DNA of 64,000 bases, from positions 310,001 through 374,000 of the forward strand of contig NZ_CP022685.1 in NCBI RefSeq assembly GCF_002556545.1, in the 5' to 3' direction. The position numbers and the translations under genes were made by a program. The stretch is from Streptomyces formicae. Its GTDB lineage: Bacteria; Actinomycetota; Actinomycetes; Streptomycetales; Streptomycetaceae. The notes under the pieces were generated by a model that did not search any database, was not told where the DNA came from, and saw only the letters and a list, made by a program, of their open reading frames with translations. How positions within the stretch are numbered: the stretch's first letter is position 1; each line of letters starts with the position of its first letter. Shown piece after piece: positions 50,678 through 57,794 of this stretch.

Positions 50678-50694
50678 TGGGTACCGGCTACCTA
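50678..50694. promoter_or_regulatory. Inverted repeat in the P450-FHA / aromatic hydroxylase divergent promoter region
   Basis: TGGGTA-CCGGC-TACCTA forms a 6-5-6 inverted repeat with one mismatch, in the 145-base gap between two divergent genes of the NRPS cluster. TATAAC directly adjoins the right arm. It is a good operator candidate for both transcripts; the regulator is unknown, although the helix-turn-helix-like tail of the P450 fusion is one possibility. Confidence 0.35.
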
Positions 50695-50778
50695 TAACCC
50701 TCCAGGGGTGACACTCACTCAGCGACCCGTTAGCCTACGTTGAGCGCTTCAACCATCGTCATCCACCAGGCGGTTCTG

Positions 50779-51654
50779 ATGTTCAAGGAAGCCACCCTTT
50801 ACTCTCCGGTCATCAATAACGAACACGGACGCGTGTCCGTGATCTTCGCGAAGGACCACCCCGGATACCAGGACCGGCCGTATCAGGAGCACCGGGCCCG
50901 CATAGCCGAACTCGCTTTACGGCACAGGAAGGGCGAACCGGCACCCGACATTCCTTATACGGAGGCCGAACACGAGACGTGGCACACGGTGAGCACGGAA
51001 TTGTCCGCCAAGCACCGCGTGCACGCCTGTCGTGAATTCATCGAGGCGAGCGAGCTGCTCGACCTGCGCCACGAACGGCTTCCGCAGCTCAGCGACGTCT
51101 CAGCACGCGTATACCCGCTCACCGGATTCACCTTCGGCCCGGCCGCGGGCCTGGTGGCGCAGCGTGATTTCTACGGCTCGCTGGCCGATCGAAGGTTTCA
51201 GGCGACCCAGTACATACGCCATCCTTCGTTTCCTCGGTTTTCGCCGGAACCGGACATGATCCATGAGGTGGTGGGGCACGGCACACACCTTTCAAGTAAT
51301 CGATGGGCGACGCTGTACGAACTTCTCGGGAAGACGGTTCGCCGTCTTGAGTCCGACGAGGCGGTCAGCCTCGTGTCCCGCGTCTTCTGGTTCACCATCG
51401 AATACGGACTGGTGAAGGAGGACGGCAGGACCAAGGTCTGCGGAGCCAGCCTGCTGTCCTCCTGCGGAGAAATGGACTACTTCCTCGGCGCGGACATCAA
51501 TTCGTTCGACGCTGCGGCCATGGGACGTCAGGGCTACCTGGTGGAGAAATACCAGCCGGTCCTGTTCAGGGCCGAGTCCTTCAACCATTTCGAGGACTTC
51601 CTCAGCGAATTCCTGACCAGCATCGACGACGACAGCGAACTCGTCGCGGCCTAG
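50779..51654 (+). CDS. Pterin-dependent aromatic amino acid hydroxylase, with a TTA codon
   Basis: 291 residues from ATG 50779. Catalytic-domain-only member of the phenylalanine/tryptophan hydroxylase family: the iron site is SPEPDMIHEVVGHGTHL (His162, His167) and FWFTIEYGLVKEDG (Glu208), with the His-to-Glu spacing of bacterial phenylalanine hydroxylase. Other blocks are VYPLTGFTFGPAAGLVAQRDFYGSLADRRFQATQYIRH and GASLLSSCGEMDYFLG. In a biosynthetic cluster such enzymes supply p- or m-tyrosine (the pacidamycin PacX precedent) or hydroxytryptophan; regiochemistry cannot be read here. Leu47 is TTA (50917-50919). The coding GC is lower than that of neighbours. No upstream ribosome-binding site is strong; an in-frame TTG at 50740 is the alternative start. 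Confidence 0.92.
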   Translation: MFKEATLYSPVINNEHGRVSVIFAKDHPGYQDRPYQEHRARIAELALRHRKGEPAPDIPYTEAEHETWHTVSTELSAKHRVHACREFIEASELLDLRHERLPQLSDVSARVYPLTGFTFGPAAGLVAQRDFYGSLADRRFQATQYIRHPSFPRFSPEPDMIHEVVGHGTHLSSNRWATLYELLGKTVRRLESDEAVSLVSRVFWFTIEYGLVKEDGRTKVCGASLLSSCGEMDYFLGADINSFDAAAMGRQGYLVEKYQPVLFRAESFNHFEDFLSEFLTSIDDDSELVAA

Positions 51655-51670
51655 CGGGACCGGGTCCCGG

Positions 51671-51701
51671 CCCGGCCGGTTCACGACCGGCTCCGGCCGG
51701 G
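51671..51701. terminator. Possible bidirectional terminator between hydroxylase and amidohydrolase genes
   Basis: GC-rich interrupted inverted repeat: CCCGGCCGGT pairs with ACCGG and, after a bulge, CCGGCCGGG. It lies just beyond the hydroxylase stop and overlaps the last codons of the convergent amidohydrolase. No T-run, so the call is weak. Confidence 0.35.
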
Positions 51702-52649
51702 GGCCTTCGGTACGACGCCTGCCGGGCGGCTCGCGGGAGCGAGCACCCGGAGCAGGTTCTCGTGGAGCAGCAGCGCGCGGTCGCGCCGAGGGACGCCGTC
51801 GAAGACGGTCGGTCCCTCGACCACCTCGCGCATCGTGCGGCGCAGCCCTCCGGACATCCGCCCGAGCGGCCAGTCCGTACCGAAGATCACCTTGTGGTTG
51901 ATGCCCATCCGGAACAGCCGGTTGAGGTGGTGCGGCCAGCTCGGCAGGGTGGCGGAGCTGGCGAACCCGCCGATGTCCAGGTACACGTTGGGCCGGTGCG
52001 CCGCGAGATAGGCCCCCGTCTCCACGTTGGTCACCCCGGCGTGGCCCAGGACGAAGTCGACACCGGGGAAGTCGCGGGCCGCCTGGTCTATGTGGAGCGG
52101 GTGGGCCAGTTCGGTGTCGAGGGTCGGCACGCTGGGGCCGGTGTGCACGAAGACCGGCAGCGAACGGGCCGCGCAGATCTCGTAGTAGGGATACAGGCTC
52201 CGGTCCGAGGGCGAGTAGCCGCACGGCGGGTAGAGCTTGATGCCGTCGAAGCCGTAGTCGTCCAGGGTCTTCTCGAAGAACCGGAGGTTGCCCGGGCCGT
52301 GGCGGGGGTCGATCCCGATGTAGACCCAGAACCGCCCGGGGTGCCGCAGCCGGATCCGGTGGTGCCGCTCGGCCATCTCCTCGGGGGTCAGCGGGCAGGC
52401 CATCCGGTGGCTGAAGTCGGGCACGAGGAGCACCGATCGGTCGATCCCCGCCCGGTCCATCTCGGCGACCAGGCCGTCGGCGAGGTGGTCCTGGTGCTGC
52501 GCCTGGTAGCCGTCCGCGATCCGGCCGGGGTCCGGCGCGGGGCCTCGTGCGGACAGCCTGCTGTGGACGTTCTCCGCCACGCCCTCCACGAAGGCCGGCG
52601 GGACGAAGTCGGTGGATGCCACATGGCAGTGGCCGTCGTAGACGATCAC
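51681..52649 (-). CDS. Amidohydrolase-2 family enzyme with intact metal site
   Basis: 322 residues from GTG 52649, overlapping the carrier-protein stop (GTGA). TIM-barrel amidohydrolase of the ACMSD / resorcylate decarboxylase branch. Metal and catalytic residues are in place: DGHCH (His7, His9), GIKLYPPCGYSPSD, VFVHTGPS (His), LGHAGVTN (His) and FGTDWPLG (Asp259). Likely a hydrolase or decarboxylase acting on a pathway intermediate. It is closely paralogous to the protein encoded two genes upstream (same KLYPPCGY-PSD-LYPY, ARDFPGVDF-LGH-GVT and AHRPNV-LDI blocks), with a carrier protein gene between them. Last gene of the seven-gene operon. Confidence 0.88.
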   Translation of the reverse strand: MIVYDGHCHVASTDFVPPAFVEGVAENVHSRLSARGPAPDPGRIADGYQAQHQDHLADGLVAEMDRAGIDRSVLLVPDFSHRMACPLTPEEMAERHHRIRLRHPGRFWVYIGIDPRHGPGNLRFFEKTLDDYGFDGIKLYPPCGYSPSDRSLYPYYEICAARSLPVFVHTGPSVPTLDTELAHPLHIDQAARDFPGVDFVLGHAGVTNVETGAYLAAHRPNVYLDIGGFASSATLPSWPHHLNRLFRMGINHKVIFGTDWPLGRMSGGLRRTMREVVEGPTVFDGVPRRDRALLLHENLLRVLAPASRPAGVVPKAPGRSRS

Positions 52650-52897
52650 CGCAAGCAGTGCTCCACCAGGCCCCGGATGCTGACGCCGTCACCCGGCTCG
52701 AAGGTCGAGTAGTCGAACTCCCGGTCGCTGCGCTCCTCCAGGTAGGAGATGAGGCCGACCAGCGCCATCGAGTCGAGCAGACCGGAGTGGGTCAGTTCCG
52801 TATCGGCCTTGAGCTCGGCGACCTCCACCTCCCCCTCGTTCCAGTTCTCCACCCACGCGACGAGATCCTTCTCCACCGCCGAGACGTCCTCGCTCAC
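52646..52897 (-). CDS. Stand-alone acyl/peptidyl carrier protein
   Basis: 83 residues from GTG 52897. The four-helix carrier fold is recognisable by the phosphopantetheine site LTHSGLLDSMALVGLISYLEE (Ser in the D-S-M motif, about residue 41) and the C-terminal FEPGDGVSIRGLVEHCL. It is coupled by GTGA overlaps to amidohydrolases on both sides and lies two genes from an AMP-dependent ligase, which is the likely loading enzyme. It could therefore hold the substrate on which the amidohydrolases, aminotransferase or desaturase act, and deliver it to the NRPS condensation domain. Confidence 0.9.
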   Translation of the reverse strand: MSEDVSAVEKDLVAWVENWNEGEVEVAELKADTELTHSGLLDSMALVGLISYLEERSDREFDYSTFEPGDGVSIRGLVEHCLR

Positions 52898-53916
52898 GGC
52901 CGACCACCCCTTAGCTCCGCGGATTTCCGCCCCATCAGGCGGAGGCTGTTGCCGCTCATGATCATTTTCCGTTCGGCCTCCCGCAGTCCGGCCACGGCCG
53001 GGGCTCCTCGGGAGAACTCCTTCAGCAGTCCCCCGAGCGACTCCGAAAGACGGAAGGACGGCCAGCAGGTACCGAAGAGGATCTTGTGCGAAATCCCGGC
53101 CCTGAAGAGCCGGTTGACATGGGTCTGCCAGCCGTCGGCGCTGAGCACCGAGTGGAACTGGCTGATGTCCAGGTGGACGTTGGGCCGGTGGGCGCAGAGG
53201 TACGCGGCCTCGTCGACGTGCGTGACCCCGCCGTGGCCCAGGATGAAGTCGACGCCGGGGAAGTCCCTGGCCGCCCGGTCCACGAGCAGCGGGCTGCCGA
53301 AGCTGAAGTCCAGCGGCCCCCAGCCGGGACCCGTGTGGGTGAGCACCGGGATGCCGTAGTGGGCGCAGCGCTCGAAGTACGGGTAGAGGCGCGGGTCGCT
53401 CGGCTCGTATCCGCAGGGCGGGTAGAGCTTCATCCCGGAGAATCCGTACTCCGTCACGCACCGCTCGAAGAGGTCGATGCCGTCCTGCCCGCCCCGTGGG
53501 TCCACGCCCCAGAAGACGTGGAACCGGCCCGGGTGACGGCGGTTCACGCGGTCGTGCAGCGCGGCCAGTTCGGGCTGGGACAGCGCGCACTCGGCCGCGT
53601 GCGAGTAGTCGGGCGCCACGAGGAACGCCTGGTCGACGCCCGCCTCGTCCATCTCCGCGACCAGTTGGTCCGCGTCGTCGTCCGCGTACAGGGAGAAGAC
53701 CTGGTTGCGCACGCGGTCGGGGCGGCCACCGAGACCGTAGGCGTCGAGCCGGTGGTGGACGTTGGCGGCCTGGTGCTCGACGAAGGAACGCGGGATGGCG
53801 AGCAGGCTGGCCAGGTTGACCTGCGCGTCGACGATCGGCGGCGCGGCGGGTGCCGTCCCCGGGGCCGGGTCCGGGTTCTGGCGCGCGTCCGGGTTCGGGT
53901 TCGGGTTCGAGGTCAC
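52894..53916 (-). CDS. Amidohydrolase-fold protein with degenerate metal site (pseudoenzyme candidate)
   Basis: 340 residues from GTG 53916, coupled to the ligase gene. The first 27 residues are Asn/Pro/Asp-rich and disordered. The rest aligns with the other amidohydrolase of this operon, but the metal-binding H-x-H is replaced (DAQVN; Gln32 and Asn34 instead of His) and the catalytic Asp of GTDWP becomes Cys284 (GTCWPSF). Later His residues (VLTHTGPG, LGHGGVTH) remain. Loss of three of the five ligands suggests no metal-dependent hydrolysis; a scaffold or regulatory partner of the intact paralog, or a different chemistry using Cys284, are both possible. Confidence 0.87.
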   Translation of the reverse strand: MTSNPNPNPDARQNPDPAPGTAPAAPPIVDAQVNLASLLAIPRSFVEHQAANVHHRLDAYGLGGRPDRVRNQVFSLYADDDADQLVAEMDEAGVDQAFLVAPDYSHAAECALSQPELAALHDRVNRRHPGRFHVFWGVDPRGGQDGIDLFERCVTEYGFSGMKLYPPCGYEPSDPRLYPYFERCAHYGIPVLTHTGPGWGPLDFSFGSPLLVDRAARDFPGVDFILGHGGVTHVDEAAYLCAHRPNVHLDISQFHSVLSADGWQTHVNRLFRAGISHKILFGTCWPSFRLSESLGGLLKEFSRGAPAVAGLREAERKMIMSGNSLRLMGRKSAELRGGRP

Positions 53917-55424
53917 CGGGACTCCGTCCCTTCGGCGGCCGTGCCCGCGCCGCGCACCGTGTCGGCGAAGTGCCGCGCCACCGTGGCCCTGCTCAGCTTC
54001 ATGTTCCCCGTCATGAAGCGTGCGTCGGAGCGCAGTTGCCGCTCGGAGAAGATCACGGATGCGACCCGCTGGTGGGCGTCGAGCCCTCGGTTGACCTCGT
54101 CGACGCGTGCCCGCACCTTGGCGGGCAGGGCGGCGTCCTCGGGATCGGTCGTGGTGATCACGGCGCCGAGCCTGCCGGTGTCGGGGGTGGGCACCACGAT
54201 GATCTCCGCGATTCCCTCCACCCCGGCGAAGTACTCCTCGATCTGCGCGGGGTGCACCTTGCGCCCGTTGCCGAGGACGATCACGTCCTTCTTGCGCCCG
54301 ATGAGCGTGAGGAAGCCGTCGTCGTCGAGTCTCCCGAAGTCGCCCGTGGCGATGCTCCCGTCGGGGCGGTAGGTCTCGTCTGCGCCGTCGTCGGGGACCT
54401 CGAAGTAGCCGCTGCTCTGCGGGAAGGGGCGCTTCAGGATCACCTCGCCGTCGTCGAGGATCCGGACGTGACTGGGGTCGAGGAGCCTGCCGACGGTGCC
54501 GAGCCGGTGCGCTTCCTCGGTGTTCCAGGCCACCATGCCGGTCTCGTTGAGGCCGTAGACCTCCAGGAGCTTCACGTCACGGGCCCAGAACGCCTCCAGC
54601 GTCTCCCTCCTGATGGGCGCCATGCCCGTGATCAGGAAGCGGACGGCGCCGCCCAGGAAGTCCCCGAGGGTGCCCGTGCCGCCGGACTTGAGGTAGACCT
54701 GCAGCATCGTGTCGTAGAAGACCGGCGGGCCGATCAGGAACGTGGGCCGTTCGCTTCTGACCGCCTGGAAGACGCGCTGGTAGGGGGCGAGCGTCAGATC
54801 GGCGCCGAGCCACAGACAGCAGTAGAGGGACAGCCGCTGCTGGTAGTTGGAGAGCGGCAGGAAGACCAGATGACGGTCGCTCGCGGTGAGGCGGTACGTC
54901 TCGATGAACTGGTTGATCACGTACTCGGAGCCCGGGGCGGTGATGTTCAGCCCCTTGAGCTTGCCCGAGGTGCCCGAGGAGTAGACGAGGCTGTGGACGT
55001 GGTCGCGGTCCACGCGTGTCGCGGTGTCGGGCACGACGTCGGGTCCCGGCAGCGCGTCCGGGGCGATCGCCGAGGGGCAGTCGGCCGTGAGGCCGTCGGC
55101 GATCAGCAGGGCGAGCTCGTGCCGGGCGACGAAGGCGGCCGGGTCCGCTATCGCGGTGTCCTCGGGGAAGGCTTTGACCACCGCGCCGCGCATCAGCGTC
55201 GCCAGGTCCCACAGGGCCCAGTCGATGCCGCTGGGCGCGCGGATGCCGACCAAGTGCCCCGGCTCGACCCCGGCGGCCGCCAGTCGCTCCGCGCGCTCGG
55301 TGGCGAGCTCGTGCAGTCGGCTGTACGTGACGACACGCCGCTTGCCCGAGAGGTCGATCTCGGTCAGCCGTGCGTCGGTGTGCTCGCGGTAGCGCTCGCC
55401 GAGCTCCGCGATGTTCATGCTCAC
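53913..55424 (-). CDS. AMP-dependent acyl/aryl ligase, carrier-protein loading candidate
   Basis: 503 residues from GTG 55424 (GGAG five bases upstream; overlaps the previous stop as GTGA). ANL superfamily adenylating enzyme: P-loop SLVYSSGTSGKLKGL (about 165-180), LPLSNYQQRLSLY, YGLNETGMVAWNT (A5), SIATGDFGRLDDDGFL (A7/A8) and LIGRKKDVIVLGNGRKV; the C-terminal catalytic Lys is probably in MTGNMKLSR. The hinge and substrate pocket resemble fatty-acyl/aryl-AMP ligases more than NRPS A domains. It probably activates a carboxylic acid and loads it on the carrier protein two genes downstream. Confidence 0.88.
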   Translation of the reverse strand: MSMNIAELGERYREHTDARLTEIDLSGKRRVVTYSRLHELATERAERLAAAGVEPGHLVGIRAPSGIDWALWDLATLMRGAVVKAFPEDTAIADPAAFVARHELALLIADGLTADCPSAIAPDALPGPDVVPDTATRVDRDHVHSLVYSSGTSGKLKGLNITAPGSEYVINQFIETYRLTASDRHLVFLPLSNYQQRLSLYCCLWLGADLTLAPYQRVFQAVRSERPTFLIGPPVFYDTMLQVYLKSGGTGTLGDFLGGAVRFLITGMAPIRRETLEAFWARDVKLLEVYGLNETGMVAWNTEEAHRLGTVGRLLDPSHVRILDDGEVILKRPFPQSSGYFEVPDDGADETYRPDGSIATGDFGRLDDDGFLTLIGRKKDVIVLGNGRKVHPAQIEEYFAGVEGIAEIIVVPTPDTGRLGAVITTTDPEDAALPAKVRARVDEVNRGLDAHQRVASVIFSERQLRSDARFMTGNMKLSRATVARHFADTVRGAGTAAEGTESR

Positions 55425-57103
55425 GCGTTCTCCAACTCCTTTTCCAGACTGGCCAGCAGATCAGCGAGACGCTCCTGGACGAACAGGGCGATCCGGCCGC
55501 CGAGCATCTCCTCGTAGCCACCGCTGCCGGTGTCCCAGGCGATGTCGACCTCGACGGTGCAGCCGCCGTCGGGCGTCGGAGCCACCACGACGGTGCGGGC
55601 CAGCTCCTGCCACAGCCAGCACGGCTCCGCCCGCAACACGACCCCGTCGTCGTTCAGTTCGACCCGGTCGGACCAGACCACGTCGTCCTGTCCGATCCGG
55701 CCGCCGAAGTCCTCCTCCGACTCCGTCCGGTCGGCCCTGGTGTCCCGGGCGAACGGGTCGAGCAGCCGCGGCCGTTCGTGCAGCAGCCGAAGTACGGCCT
55801 CGGCGGGCCTGGCCAGTGGGACGGTGCGGGTGAGCGGGGACAGCTCCGCCGTCGGGCGCACGCTGCCCCGGGCCGCGTCGGCCTCGGCGAGGACGCCTTC
55901 GAGGACGCCCAGCCCCCGTTCGAGGTCGGCGTCGGAGATGACCAGCGGCGGCTGGACGCGCAGCACCCGGGGGTTGTAGAGCGAGTACGTGGAGGTCACG
56001 CCCTCCTCGATGAGGCGTCCGAGGACGAGTCCGGTCAGGGCCTCGTCCTTCAGCTCGAGGCCGTGCATCATGCCGACGCCGCGGTGCTCCGCGATCACCT
56101 CCGGGTAGCGGTCGGCGACGGCGGAGAGCCGCGCGCCGATCCGCTCCCCCTTGGCGCGGACGTCGGCCAGGAACTCCTCGTCCGACGCGATGGCGATCGT
56201 CTCCAGGCCCGCCCGGCAGGCCAGCGGGTTGCCGCCGAGGCTGGAGCCGAAGGTCGAGGGCAGTTCGCGCAGGACCTCCCAGACCGCCTCGGTGCCCAGC
56301 ACGGCGGACAGGGCGAGCATGCCGCCGCCGAACGCCTTGCCGACGCAGAGCAGGTCCGGGGTGATGCCGTACCGCTGGTAGGCGAAGAAGGTGCCGCAGC
56401 GGCCGAACGCGGTCTGCATCTCGTCGAGTACGAGCAGCGCGCCCGCTTCGGTGCAGAGCCGTCGGACCTCGCGCAGATAGTCCGGCGGCGGCGGGACGAC
56501 TCCGGCCTCCGCCTGGACGGGTTCGAGCAGCACCGCTGCCACGGAGTCGTCCAGGGCCTCGGCCAGGGCGTCGAGATCACCGAAGGGCACCTGCTCGAAT
56601 TCGGCCATGAGCGGGCCGAGGCTGGCCTGGTGTTCGGGCCGGGCGGCGGCGCCGAGCGTGGCGAACGTCTTCCCGTGGAAGCAGCCGAGCGCGCTGATGA
56701 ACCTCGGTCGTCCGGTCGCCGCCCTGGCCAGCTTCAGAGCGTTGTCGATGGTCTCGCCGCCCCCGTTGGCGAGATAGGCGAACGGCAGCTCCTGGTCGGT
56801 GACTTCGGCGAGCCGTTCGGTGAGGCGGATGGACACCTCCTCGAACATGATCTTGCTGCTGTTCAGGACTCCCGATGCGAGCTGATCGCGGAGCGCGCCG
56901 ATGATCCGGGGGTGGGAGTAGCCGAGGGACTGGTTGCCGTACTGGTCGAACATGGCGAGGAAGGACTGCCCCGCGTCGTCGAGGACGGTGGATCCTTTCC
57001 CCACGCCCTGGACACCGCACCCCATGACGAAGGCCATCTTCGCGTAGGTGGGGTGGTTGTGGGCCGCCTTAGCCTCGGCCAGTACCTGCCGGTATGTCCG
57101 CAT
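55421..57103 (-). CDS. Class III aminotransferase fused to a C-terminal SRPBCC-like domain
   Basis: 560 residues, about 130 more than the family norm. Residues 1-410 are a PLP aminotransferase: YLANGGGETIDNALKLARAATG, LLVLDEMQTAFGRCGTFF and the Schiff-base Lys256 in LLCVGKAFGGGM. Residues about 420-560 (LARPAEAVLRLLHERPRLLDPF, DVVWSDRVELNDDGVVLRAEPC, GGCTVEVDIAWDTGSGGYEEML, closing helix FVQERLADLLASLEKEL) have the alternating strands and long C-terminal helix of START/SRPBCC ligand-binding domains. The fused domain could bind the hydrophobic amine acceptor or product. The start overlaps the acyltransferase gene by 35 bases. Confidence 0.88.
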   Translation of the reverse strand: MRTYRQVLAEAKAAHNHPTYAKMAFVMGCGVQGVGKGSTVLDDAGQSFLAMFDQYGNQSLGYSHPRIIGALRDQLASGVLNSSKIMFEEVSIRLTERLAEVTDQELPFAYLANGGGETIDNALKLARAATGRPRFISALGCFHGKTFATLGAAARPEHQASLGPLMAEFEQVPFGDLDALAEALDDSVAAVLLEPVQAEAGVVPPPPDYLREVRRLCTEAGALLVLDEMQTAFGRCGTFFAYQRYGITPDLLCVGKAFGGGMLALSAVLGTEAVWEVLRELPSTFGSSLGGNPLACRAGLETIAIASDEEFLADVRAKGERIGARLSAVADRYPEVIAEHRGVGMMHGLELKDEALTGLVLGRLIEEGVTSTYSLYNPRVLRVQPPLVISDADLERGLGVLEGVLAEADAARGSVRPTAELSPLTRTVPLARPAEAVLRLLHERPRLLDPFARDTRADRTESEEDFGGRIGQDDVVWSDRVELNDDGVVLRAEPCWLWQELARTVVVAPTPDGGCTVEVDIAWDTGSGGYEEMLGGRIALFVQERLADLLASLEKELENA

Positions 57104-57743
57104 ACTCGGAGGATCCCCTCGCGTACTCGTCGAAGTCCTGGAAGAAGTACCTGAGCACCGCGTTGCCTTCGGCGCCCAGCTCCTTGCAGAGGCGCACCGC
57201 CTCCGGCACGTCGAGAGCGGCCACCATGCTCAGCGGTGCGCCGGTGAAGCGGGGGTCCAGGTAGGGACCGTGCACCGGCACGAAGCCGATGCCGGTGTAG
57301 AAGTCGCGCAGCCGCCCCTCGCCGTCGTCGGTGAAGAAGTCGCCCATGATGCACGTCACTTGGTGCGTCCGGACGCTGTGCACCAGCGCCTCGCGCATCA
57401 GCCGCATGCCCACCTTCCGGTTGCGCACGCCCGGCAGCGTCATCAGGTGGCCGAACTCCACGAGGCGGTGCCCGGCGGAGCGCAGCCGGCCGATGTCGGC
57501 CACGTCCTCGCAGGGCAGTCCGGCGGGCGAGTCAGGGACGATCTTTATCGTGCCGATCGCCTCGGATCCGGCGTACGCGAGGAGGTAGTAGGCCCGGGCG
57601 TCGAACTTGTCGAAGGTGTCGGCGGTCTGCGCGGTGTCGGTGAGCCGCTCCTGGTCCCGCACGTACACCGCTTCCCGCAGCCGCAGCACATCCGCGTCCT
57701 CGGCAGGTGTGCGGGCCCTGCGGAAGGTGATGCCCTCGGCCAT
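57069..57743 (-). CDS. GNAT-fold N-acyltransferase, FeeM / N-acyl amino acid synthase-like
   Basis: 224 residues from ATG 57743, behind GGAAGG. The N-terminal DVLRLREAVYVRDQERL and YYLLAYAGSEAIGTIKIVPDS blocks resemble FeeM and autoinducer-synthase (LuxI-like) GNAT proteins, which take acyl groups from acyl-ACP. The central VEFGHLMTLPGVRNRKVGMRLMREALVHS is the acyl-donor binding region, and CIMGDFFTDDGEGRLRDFYTGIGF follows. A role in N-acylating an amine or amino acid of the pathway, possibly from the adjacent carrier protein, is inferred. In-frame codons upstream come from a short repeat and look untranslated. Confidence 0.72.
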   Translation of the reverse strand: MAEGITFRRARTPAEDADVLRLREAVYVRDQERLTDTAQTADTFDKFDARAYYLLAYAGSEAIGTIKIVPDSPAGLPCEDVADIGRLRSAGHRLVEFGHLMTLPGVRNRKVGMRLMREALVHSVRTHQVTCIMGDFFTDDGEGRLRDFYTGIGFVPVHGPYLDPRFTGAPLSMVAALDVPEAVRLCKELGAEGNAVLRYFFQDFDEYARGSSEYADIPAGTGRG

Positions 57744-57755
57744 GGTCCCTTCCTT

Positions 57756-57787
57756 CCGTCCGTCCACGTTCCTCCGTCCGTCCACGT
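57756..57787 (-). repeat. Direct repeat of 14 bp between desaturase and acyltransferase genes
   Basis: CCGTCCGTCCACGT occurs at 57756-57769 and again at 57774-57787 (period 18), filling most of the 51-base spacer between two genes of the operon. It may be a replication slip; it also creates the spurious N-terminal extension of the acyltransferase frame. Confidence 0.6.
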
Positions 57788-57794
57788 GCGGGGG

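Noticed and set aside
57744..57785. N-terminal extension of the FeeM-like acyltransferase
   Set aside because: The extra codons come from an 18-base-period direct repeat; ATG 57743 has a good ribosome-binding site.
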